Of a stretch of DNA of 64,000 nt, positions 55,496 to 62,552 are shown piece by piece; the stretch's first letter is position 1; the number at the start of each line of letters is the position of its first letter. The notes beneath the pieces are model-generated. The model saw nothing but the letters and a program-made list of their open reading frames with translations. It was not told the origin of the DNA and made no database searches. This DNA comes from CAIMMJ01 sp037131955 (lineage in GTDB: Bacteria > Bacteroidota > Bacteroidia > UBA4408). The stretch covers positions 1 through 64,000 of the forward strand of contig JBAXQC010000001.1 in assembly GCA_037131955.1 (NCBI GenBank). The letters run 5' to 3'. The position numbers and the translations under genes are program-made.

Positions 55496-56658
55496 AAATT
55501 TTATTTATTTCTTCAAGAGTGCCATTTCCACTTGATAAAGGTGATAAATTAAGGGCATATCATTTTATAAAACAATTAAATAAAAACCATGAGGTACTTT
55601 TGTTTTGTTTAAGCGAAGAGAAAATTAGTGAATTACAAACGCTTGAACTAAAAAAAATTGCATCAAAAGTTTACATTTTCCACCTTTCAAAAGCTAATAT
55701 ATTATTTAACTTATTTAAAGCCTTATTTAGCGGAAAACCGTTTCAGGTTGGGTACTTTTTTAGTGGAAATGCAAAGAGAGAAATTGAAATTTTAAACAGT
55801 ATCCACCAACCCCAAGCAGTGTTTTGTCAGTTGATAAGAACAGCAGAGTATGCCCAAAATATTAATCCTCAACTAAAATTAATTGATATAATGGATGCTT
55901 TATCAAAAGGAATTGAAAGAAGAATTCCAAATGAGAAATTTCTATTTAGACAAGTTTTAAAGTTAGAATTATGGAGATTAAAAAAATATGAAAACAATAT
56001 CTCCTCAAAATTTGATAAATCATTTATTATTTCTCAACAAGATTTTAGCTATTTACCAAAATCTTTGCAAAATAATTGCAGTGTAATTGCCAATGGAGTT
56101 GATTACGATTTTTTTTATCCGTCAAAAAATAATTCAAAGAAGTATGATATAATTTTTGCCGGAAATATGGCTTATCCGCCTAATGTTTTTGCAGTAAATT
56201 TTTTAGTAAAAGAAATTCTACCACTATTAAAAACTAGTTTCCCCAATATAAAATTACTAATTGCAGGTACCAATCCAACCTTGGATGTTTTAAATTTAAA
56301 ATCAGAAAATACAGAGGTCTCAGGATGGATTGAGGATATAAGAGAAGCATATGATTCTTCTAAAATATTTGTTGCGCCAATGTTAACAGGTTCTGGATTA
56401 CAAAATAAAATTTTAGAATCTATGGCAATGCAACTGCCCTGCATTACAAGCCCCCTAGCGGCAAAAGCATTAACAAATATATCCAAAAACGTACCATTTA
56501 TTTGCGAAAATCCAAATGAATATGTAAGTGTAATAAGTAATTTACTATTAGATGATGAACAACGTGTAAGGATTGGCGAACAAGGAAGAGAATATGTAAT
56601 AAAATACTACAATTGGAGCAATATTGCTAAACAATTAGAATTCAATTTAAATGATTAA
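55492..56658 (+). CDS. Family 4-type glycosyltransferase (Stp1/EpsH1-associated style)
   Basis: A 388-residue GT-B protein starting at a TTG inside the previous stop. SSRVPFPLDKGDKLRAYHF near 7-25 recalls the sugar transferases of exosortase-associated exopolysaccharide systems (TIGR03087). DIMDALSKGIERRIPNEK, FAGNMAYPPNVFAVNFL and GSGLQNKILESMAMQLPCIT mark the rest. The link to exosortase systems is from memory of the family and should be taken lightly. It overlaps rimM by 8 bases. Confidence 0.85.
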   Translation: MKILFISSRVPFPLDKGDKLRAYHFIKQLNKNHEVLLFCLSEEKISELQTLELKKIASKVYIFHLSKANILFNLFKALFSGKPFQVGYFFSGNAKREIEILNSIHQPQAVFCQLIRTAEYAQNINPQLKLIDIMDALSKGIERRIPNEKFLFRQVLKLELWRLKKYENNISSKFDKSFIISQQDFSYLPKSLQNNCSVIANGVDYDFFYPSKNNSKKYDIIFAGNMAYPPNVFAVNFLVKEILPLLKTSFPNIKLLIAGTNPTLDVLNLKSENTEVSGWIEDIREAYDSSKIFVAPMLTGSGLQNKILESMAMQLPCITSPLAAKALTNISKNVPFICENPNEYVSVISNLLLDDEQRVRIGEQGREYVIKYYNWSNIAKQLEFNLND

Positions 56659-57199
56659 AATAATAAGTGCCCCAACAAAGAATAACTGTATGGAGATTGG
56701 ATTTGTGAAAAAAAAGTTCTCACATCAAGGTAAATTTATTCTACAGCTTAATAGTCCATTGTTTGAATTGAAAAGTTCCACTGAATTTGTTTTCTTTGAA
56801 TATGAAAATTGTTTAATACCCTATAAAATAGTTGAACTAATTCAGAAAAACGATTTAGAATTTTTAGTACAATTAAAAAATATTGATAGCGAAAACGATT
56901 TAATACCATTTTTAGAAAGTGAAGTGTGGATAGAGAAAACAAAAATTAAAAAACTTAAAAACAAAGAATTTGATATAAGTCAACTTATTGGATTTTCTGT
57001 ATTCGATAAAAACGCAGGTTTAATTGGAGTGTTAAATGAAATTCAAGAAAATAAATTTCAGCAATTATTGAAAATTAAAAACTCGCAAAACAGAGAAATT
57101 CTTATTCCATTTGTTGAAGAATTTATAATTGAAATAAACTCAAAAAATAGATTAATTGAACTTGATTTACCAGCAGGATTACTAGAAATGAATGATTAA
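56651..57199 (+). CDS. rimM: 16S rRNA processing protein RimM
   Basis: A 182-residue protein that helps 30S subunit maturation by binding S19. The N-terminal beta-barrel (EIGFVKKKFSHQGKFILQL) and C-terminal PRC-barrel (SQLIGFSVFDKNAGLIGVL) are present. LIPFVEEFI and the final DLPAGLLEM are the family end. I keep the ATG at 56651, overlapping the glycosyltransferase stop, because the TKNNC segment before MEIG aligns with RimM starts of other Bacteroidota. It is followed after 3 bases by the tRNA methyltransferase. Confidence 0.88.
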   Translation: MIKIISAPTKNNCMEIGFVKKKFSHQGKFILQLNSPLFELKSSTEFVFFEYENCLIPYKIVELIQKNDLEFLVQLKNIDSENDLIPFLESEVWIEKTKIKKLKNKEFDISQLIGFSVFDKNAGLIGVLNEIQENKFQQLLKIKNSQNREILIPFVEEFIIEINSKNRLIELDLPAGLLEMND

Positions 57200-57202
57200 A
57201 AA

Positions 57203-57925
57203 ATGGATAGCTCTATCTTTCATTTCAAACAATTTTCGGTTAAACAAGAAAAATCCGGATTAAAAATTGGAACAGATGCCGTAATTCTTGGAGCTTTATC
57301 AGAGGTAAACCCAAATGTGGAATTAATTTTAGATGTGGGTACTGGAACCGGAGTAATTGCCCTTATGGTAGCTCAAAAGATAAATAACAACTCAAAAATT
57401 ATTGGAGTAGAGATAAACAAAAGCGCTGCACAAGAAGCCACTGAAAACTTTTTAAACAGCAAATGGAATCTTAATTTGACATGCTTAAACATTTCATTTC
57501 AAGAATTTTCCAAACACTATTATAAAAACATTGATCTTATACTATCCAATCCACCTTATTTTAATAATTCATTAAAAAGTAAATCAGCAGAAAAAAGTAC
57601 TGCTAAACATACTAATGAATTAAATTTTTATGAACTTATTGAAAACTCCTCTCAACTACTTTCTCCCGAAGGAGAATTGCATGTTATAATTCCTGCCAAT
57701 GAGTTTGAAAATTTCTGCTCCATAGCCAATAAAAACAGACTTTTTGTAAAGAAAGTTGTTTGGATAAAATCTACTGAGCTATCAAAAATAATAAGGGTAG
57801 TAATTTTTTTTTCCATTGTAAATTCAATAAAAACTGAACGTACAATTGTTATAAGAAACTCAGAAGACAACAACTACACAGACCAATATAAAATACTTAC
57901 AAAAGAGTATTATTTAAATCTTTAG
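57203..57925 (+). CDS. tRNA1(Val) adenine-37 N6-methyltransferase (TrmN6/YfiC-like)
   Basis: A 240-residue SAM-dependent methyltransferase. KQFSVKQEKSGLKIGTDAVI near 9-28 is the YfiC start. The SAM loop ILDVGTGTGVIALMVA is near 42-57 and the catalytic NPPYF near 115-119. The AEKSTAKHTNELNF segment after it is also typical. It follows rimM, and its end overlaps the convergent protease gene by 4 bases. Confidence 0.92.
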   Translation: MDSSIFHFKQFSVKQEKSGLKIGTDAVILGALSEVNPNVELILDVGTGTGVIALMVAQKINNNSKIIGVEINKSAAQEATENFLNSKWNLNLTCLNISFQEFSKHYYKNIDLILSNPPYFNNSLKSKSAEKSTAKHTNELNFYELIENSSQLLSPEGELHVIIPANEFENFCSIANKNRLFVKKVVWIKSTELSKIIRVVIFFSIVNSIKTERTIVIRNSEDNNYTDQYKILTKEYYLNL

Positions 57926-59031
57926 TTGTAAACTCTTACATTAAACACAAACTCCTGCATTTTTTTAATTTGCTTTGGTCTTTTTATACCATTTAAAAAT
58001 GAAGATTTACTGAGAATTGGTTTTTCTAGTGTAGAATCATTTTCAATTTTTGAAACTATATCCAAAAGCAAGGCTGTTTTTATGGCAAATCCGGTAGCAT
58101 CTTTTTCTGTTTGTTTTCCGGAGATTATTCCAATAATGTTTCCATCATTGTCTAAAAGCGGACCACCGCTATTTCCCGGATTAATAGGAATAGAAATTTG
58201 ATAAGAAGTAGAATCTCCGTTAAATCCATTATTAGAACTTATTGCACCTTCGCCATAAACTACCTCATCTTTAGGATAACCCAACGTAAATACATTTTCT
58301 CCTAGATCTACTTTTTTTGTTTTTAAAAAAAATGGGATCTTTTCCCATGAATTAAAACTCGAATCATCAACCTTTAATATTGCAATGTCGTTTTGAGGAT
58401 CTACCATTAATACTTTTACTCTTAATTTTTGATAAACAGAATTCTCTACAAAAACAGAATCGCCACCCTTTACAACGTGATAACTTGTAACAATATATCC
58501 GTTGTTACTAATTGCAAATCCAGAGCCTCCAAAACTACTGATGGTTGTACTTCCTTTTTTCTCTGATTCAACCTCTAAGTTTTGTACCAAAATATTATGG
58601 CTCTTTTTTATTCTATCTAAATCTCTTCTTAATGATTTAAAAGCAGAGTTTTTTATTCCTCCGTTAATGGCTTGGAAAGTAAAAACAGCGCCTAAACTTA
58701 TAATTAATGCAACACTTGCCGCAACAGATGCTATCTTCCAATAAGAAATTTTTATTTCTTTAATTTCTCCAACTTCAGAAAATGATTCATCCTCTTTTTC
58801 TTCCACTTTTTCGAAAGAGAAATTATGCAAATGAATTTTATCCATCGAATTTTTTAATTTTTGTCTGTCCTTCATGAGCATAAAAGACTCAATCATTTTT
58901 GCATGATTTTCTGTAAAAATTAAAAGTTCTTCATCCTGTTCAAGCAAATGTTCAAATGCCACAGCATCTTCTGGGCTCATTTCTCCCATTAGGTACTTTT
59001 CTATCTGCTCTAATTTATCTTCGTTTTTCAT
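57922..59031 (-). CDS. Anti-sigma-like protein fused to trypsin-like (HtrA-type) protease
   Basis: A 369-residue membrane protein. The N-terminal 60 residues (EQIEKYLMGEMSPEDAVAFE) are the cytoplasmic anti-sigma/zinc-finger-like head seen in Bacteroidota, without its cysteines. A membrane helix lies near 95-122, then a short coiled region. The outer part is a trypsin-fold protease: His near 183 in SYHVVKGG, Asp near 213 in NDIAILKV and Ser near 287 in NPGNSGGPLL. There is no PDZ domain. It is 5 bases after the ECF sigma gene. An inferred model: the sensor is held in the membrane with its own protease, which may cut itself or a partner to release the sigma factor. Confidence 0.85.
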   Translation of the reverse strand: MKNEDKLEQIEKYLMGEMSPEDAVAFEHLLEQDEELLIFTENHAKMIESFMLMKDRQKLKNSMDKIHLHNFSFEKVEEKEDESFSEVGEIKEIKISYWKIASVAASVALIISLGAVFTFQAINGGIKNSAFKSLRRDLDRIKKSHNILVQNLEVESEKKGSTTISSFGGSGFAISNNGYIVTSYHVVKGGDSVFVENSVYQKLRVKVLMVDPQNDIAILKVDDSSFNSWEKIPFFLKTKKVDLGENVFTLGYPKDEVVYGEGAISSNNGFNGDSTSYQISIPINPGNSGGPLLDNDGNIIGIISGKQTEKDATGFAIKTALLLDIVSKIENDSTLEKPILSKSSFLNGIKRPKQIKKMQEFVFNVRVYN

Positions 59032-59036
59032 TTTTT

Positions 59037-59609
59037 TTATTTCGTTTCAGAAAAATAAAATCTTCTGAGTCTCATTAAACACTTATATTTTTGAGTTTTT
59101 GCTGTATCTGAATTACTGTATCCAAATTTTTCAGTAATCTCAATTAAAGACATTTCATTTAAGTAAAAATCTTCAATTAAGGATTTACATGGCTCACCTA
59201 AGAATCCTAATGCAAAATTCATTTTTTTTATTTCTTCGTCTTTTTCAAAAGCATCCTTTAAATCTTCGGCTACTTCAAAAGTGTCTTCAGCATCATTAAT
59301 ACTTATATTGCTAAAGCCTTTGCCGTTTAATTTCTTTAGCCATAATCTTTTGGCTATTGAATAAAAGAATGTTTTTAAACTACATTGCAGTGGTTCAGGA
59401 TTTGACTTTATTTTTTCGTATACAATTATCATCGTTTCCTGAAAAATATCCTTTGCCTCATCTTGGCTGCCTGAATTTTTACACACTAGGTTTTTAATTA
59501 TTGGAAAGAACTTTTTATAAATTTCCTCAAGAACAATTCTGTTTCCGGATTTTATTCCGTCAATCAATTCTTTGTCAATTTCAACAACTAATTTTTGTTC
59601 CTTGTACAT
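59037..59609 (-). CDS. ECF-type RNA polymerase sigma factor
   Basis: A 190-residue sigma-70 family protein with regions 2 and 4 only. Region 2 spans about 20-95 (LEEIYKKFFPIIKNL, DEAKDIFQETMIIVYEKIKS, with the -10 recognition helix). Region 4 is about 130-185 and includes DFYLNEMSLIEITEKFGYSN, its helix-turn-helix. The start at 59609 is an ATG; a TTG at codon 15 is an alternative if the upstream motif is a core promoter. The next gene is its likely anti-sigma/protease partner. Confidence 0.88.
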   Translation of the reverse strand: MYKEQKLVVEIDKELIDGIKSGNRIVLEEIYKKFFPIIKNLVCKNSGSQDEAKDIFQETMIIVYEKIKSNPEPLQCSLKTFFYSIAKRLWLKKLNGKGFSNISINDAEDTFEVAEDLKDAFEKDEEIKKMNFALGFLGEPCKSLIEDFYLNEMSLIEITEKFGYSNSDTAKTQKYKCLMRLRRFYFSETK

Positions 59610-59641
59610 ATTAATTCCAGAAAATTAAAAAAGTAACCCAT
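59610..59641 (-). promoter_or_regulatory. Bipartite motif in front of the sigma factor gene
   Basis: On the minus strand ATGGGTTAC (59641-59633), 13 bases, then TGGAATTAAT (59619-59610), which touches the start codon. The same two blocks, with 14 bases between, occur on the opposite strand before the divergent lipoprotein gene. Could be an ECF promoter or a shared operator. Confidence 0.5.
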
Positions 59642-59745
59642 TTGTGGCAATCAAAAATCGACATTTATTACAAATAAATAAATTTTATTCTTTTACAAAA
59701 TTTATTTATCTCATATTCAAACTCTTACGGCCAATGTATTATTTC

Positions 59746-59778
59746 ATGGGTTACCTTTATTCCCAAAATGGCATTAAT
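59746..59778 (+). promoter_or_regulatory. Bipartite motif in front of the small lipoprotein gene
   Basis: ATGGGTTAC (59746-59754), 14 bases, then TGGCATTAAT (59769-59778), ending 29 bases before the ATG at 59808. This is the mirror copy of the element before the sigma gene, with 18 of 19 block bases identical. Confidence 0.55.
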
Positions 59779-59807
59779 GAGTATAAAACCTAAAAACAAA
59801 AAACAAA

Positions 59808-60014
59808 ATGAAAAACTTATTTAAATTTTTTTTCGTAGCTGCTGTTATCGTTGCTACAACTGCTTGTGGTGCTAAAAAAGAAGAAGCTACTGAAGCTACT
59901 GCTGACACTACACAAATGGCTGAGCCAGCTGAAGCTACTGAAGTTGCTGCAGATACTGCTGCTCATGCAGAAGAAGGTCACACTGAAGAAGGTCACGCTG
60001 AAGAAGCAAAATAA
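59808..60014 (+). CDS. Small acidic lipoprotein
   Basis: A 68-residue predicted lipoprotein. The signal MKNLFKFFFVAAVIVATTAC ends in a lipobox with Cys20. The mature part is almost only Ala, Glu, Thr and Asp, with repeated EEGHTEEGHAEE near the end whose histidines could bind metal. It has its own terminator downstream and a divergent sigma factor upstream. Abundant small lipoproteins of this style are common in Bacteroidota; function unknown. Codon use is very uniform (GCT/GAA), suggesting high expression. Confidence 0.85.
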   Translation: MKNLFKFFFVAAVIVATTACGAKKEEATEATADTTQMAEPAEATEVAADTAAHAEEGHTEEGHAEEAK

Positions 60015-60034
60015 TCTGAAATTAATTTCTAAAG

Positions 60035-60068
60035 AAAGCCTTGCCAATTTTGGTGAGGCTTTTTTTTT
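60035..60068 (+). terminator. Rho-independent terminator after the small lipoprotein gene
   Basis: AAAGCCTTGCC, loop AATTTT, GGTGAGGCTTT, then a run of T. The stem pairs AAAGCCT with AGGCTTT and CC with GG. It starts 20 bases after the stop codon. Confidence 0.88.
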
Positions 60069-60157
60069 ATCAAAATTTTTTGCGTTGCCATGACTGACAT
60101 TTATAATAATTGTAAAACAAAAGTTTATTCTTATAATTGTTTTTGATAAGATAATTT

Positions 60158-61441
60158 ATGGAACAATTTACCGGTTTATTGGGAATAGTGTTAATACTAG
60201 GTTTGGCATTTTTAATGTCCAACAATAAAAAAAGAATAAATTATCGCCTAGTCATTTCTGGATTAGCCATACAGCTGGCAATGGCAATTTTCATATTAAA
60301 AGTTCCTATTGGCCAAGCTATGTTTTCTAAACTTGGGTATATTGTTACAAAGGTTCTTGACTTTTCTAATGAGGGAGCAAATTTTGTTTTTGGAATTTTA
60401 GTAAATGGAAAAAAACTAGACGAAGTTTTTGGAATAGGTAGCGGGTTTATATTTATTTTTAAAATACTTCCCACAATAATTTTTGTTAGTGTTCTTGTAA
60501 GCATTGCCTATCAAATTGGATTGATGCAACGAGTTGTAAGTGTAATTGCAAAAATAGTTCATAAATTAATGGGAGTTAGCGGTAGTGAAGCCCTGAGTAA
60601 TGTTGCCAGTGCATTTGTTGGACAAGTAGAAGCACAAATCATGATAAAACCATACATTGGAACAATGACAAGGTCTGAGTTATTGGCCTCTATGAGCGGC
60701 AGTATGGCCTGTATAGCCGGTGGAGTTATGGCAGTATATATTGCAATGGGAGTTCCAGCCCCTTATTTAATTGCAGCAAGTTTAATGGCTGCGCCTGGTG
60801 CATTGGTTATTTCAAAAATTGTTTTTCCGGAAGTTGAAGAATCACAAACAAAAGGCTCTGTGAAATTGGAGATAAAAAAACAACATACCAATTTACTGGA
60901 TGCTATTTCTCACGGTGCAGGAGATGGTCTAAAAGTAAGTTTAAACGTACTTGCAATGTTAATAGGTTTTATTGCATTAATTGCAATGGTAGATTATACT
61001 TTAGGATGGATTGGCAGAGGTTTAAGTGGAGCAAATATTTCTTTAGCATCCATAGGGATTGACGTTCAAAAATTAAGCATGAAGGAAATTTTAGGTTCTT
61101 TATTTTCAGTATTTGCATTTGCTATGGGCGTGCCTTCAAAAGATTTGCACGCAGTGGGTGGATTATTGGGGACCAAAATTGTAATAAATGAGTTCGTGGC
61201 GTATAGCGATTTATCATCAATCATAAAGAGTGGTGCATTAAGTGCAAAATCAATTACAATTGTAAGTTTTGCATTGTGTGGTTTTGCCAATTTTTCTTCC
61301 ATAGCAATTCAGGTTGGTGGAATTGGTGAACTTGCTCCCGAAAGAAGGTCAGATTTAGCAAAACTTGGCTTTAAAGCTTTAATTTGCGGAACTTTAGCCT
61401 CCTATTTAAGTGCTACAATTGCCGGCATTTTAATTACCTAA
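60158..61441 (+). CDS. Concentrative nucleoside transporter (NupC/CNT family)
   Basis: A 427-residue membrane protein with about 10-12 helices and re-entrant loops. The family core FVGQVEAQIMIKPYIGTMTR near 163-182 with SGSMACIAGGVMAVYIAMG near 190 is diagnostic. ALCGFANFSSIAIQVGGIGE near 370-390 is the second substrate-binding segment. It should import nucleosides with Na+ or H+. It stands alone on the plus strand between the terminator and the oxidoreductase gene. Confidence 0.94.
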   Translation: MEQFTGLLGIVLILGLAFLMSNNKKRINYRLVISGLAIQLAMAIFILKVPIGQAMFSKLGYIVTKVLDFSNEGANFVFGILVNGKKLDEVFGIGSGFIFIFKILPTIIFVSVLVSIAYQIGLMQRVVSVIAKIVHKLMGVSGSEALSNVASAFVGQVEAQIMIKPYIGTMTRSELLASMSGSMACIAGGVMAVYIAMGVPAPYLIAASLMAAPGALVISKIVFPEVEESQTKGSVKLEIKKQHTNLLDAISHGAGDGLKVSLNVLAMLIGFIALIAMVDYTLGWIGRGLSGANISLASIGIDVQKLSMKEILGSLFSVFAFAMGVPSKDLHAVGGLLGTKIVINEFVAYSDLSSIIKSGALSAKSITIVSFALCGFANFSSIAIQVGGIGELAPERRSDLAKLGFKALICGTLASYLSATIAGILIT

Positions 61442-61522
61442 CAAGTTGTAGTGAAAAAGTAATCACTTTTACTTCTAAATTCTCCTTTTTTACTTGGTAA
61501 TTTTATCCAGCAATTTTTAATA

Positions 61523-62506
61523 ATGGATAAAAAACTAAACATAGGAGTATTTGGAGTAGGTCATTTGGGAAAAATTCACTCTAAATTAATTAAAGAAATT
61601 GATGGATATAATTTAGTTGGATTTTATGATCCTAACAATGAAAATGCAATAGATGCAGAAAATATTTTAGGAGTAAAGAGGTTCACTAATCAAGAAGAAT
61701 TAATTGATTTATGTGATTGTATAGATATTGTTAGTCCAACGCTCTATCATTACGAAGGAGCAGTTAAAGTTATTAAAAAATCAAAGCATATTTTTATAGA
61801 AAAGCCGTTAACTACAACAACTGATGAGGCAAAATCCTTGATTTCTTTGTGCAAGGAAGCAAACGTTAAAGTACAAGTAGGGCATGTAGAGAGATTTAAT
61901 CCTGCATTTGAAGCTGCTGTAAATTATTTTGATAATCCAATGTTTATAGAAACTCACCGTTTGGCTCTATTTAACCCCAGAGGAACAGATGTTTCGGTGG
62001 TGTTAGATTTGATGATTCATGATATTGATATTGTTTTGGCCACCGTAAAATCTACTGTAAAAAAAATAAGCGCCAGTGGTGTTGCAGTAGTTAGTTCCAC
62101 ACCAGATATTGCCAATGCAAGAATAGAGTTTAACAACGGTTGTGTGGCTAATTTAACAGCTAGCAGAATTTCTATGAAAAACATGAGAAAATCTAGATTT
62201 TTTCAGAAAGATGCATACATATCTGTTGACTTTTTAGAAAAACAAGCAAGTGTTGTAAAACTAAAAATGCTAGAAGGAGAAGCAGGACCATTTGATGTAA
62301 CTATAGACCTTGGCGAAGGCAAAGGAACCAAACAATTGTATTTTGAAAATCCGGAAGTTAAACCAAACAACGCAATTAAAAAAGAATTGGAATCTTTTTG
62401 GGATAGCATTGTAAATAATTCTCCTATTGCAGTGCCAATTGAAGATGGATACAAAGCACTTGACATTGCTTATGAAATTATTGAAAAACTAAAATTAAAC
62501 AACTAG
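61523..62506 (+). CDS. Gfo/Idh/MocA family oxidoreductase
   Basis: A 327-residue NAD(P)-dependent sugar or sugar-like dehydrogenase. The nucleotide fold GVFGVGHLGKIHSKLI lies near 8-23. The catalytic Lys is in IFIEKPLTTT near 92-101, and QVGHVERFNPAF near 119-130 is typical of the WbpB/viologen-type branch. LMIHDIDIVL near 172 gives the conserved Asp-His. The substrate is unknown. It is monocistronic and convergent with the lycopene cyclase-Blh gene. Confidence 0.88.
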   Translation: MDKKLNIGVFGVGHLGKIHSKLIKEIDGYNLVGFYDPNNENAIDAENILGVKRFTNQEELIDLCDCIDIVSPTLYHYEGAVKVIKKSKHIFIEKPLTTTTDEAKSLISLCKEANVKVQVGHVERFNPAFEAAVNYFDNPMFIETHRLALFNPRGTDVSVVLDLMIHDIDIVLATVKSTVKKISASGVAVVSSTPDIANARIEFNNGCVANLTASRISMKNMRKSRFFQKDAYISVDFLEKQASVVKLKMLEGEAGPFDVTIDLGEGKGTKQLYFENPEVKPNNAIKKELESFWDSIVNNSPIAVPIEDGYKALDIAYEIIEKLKLNN

Positions 62507-62552
62507 TATTTTATAGGAAATCAAATCCATAAAATACTTAATTCATTAAAAT

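Noticed and set aside
59817..60047. 76-residue Ser/Phe-rich frame on the minus strand
   Set aside because: It is the complement of the GCT/GAA-rich lipoprotein gene and across the terminator; no start signal.
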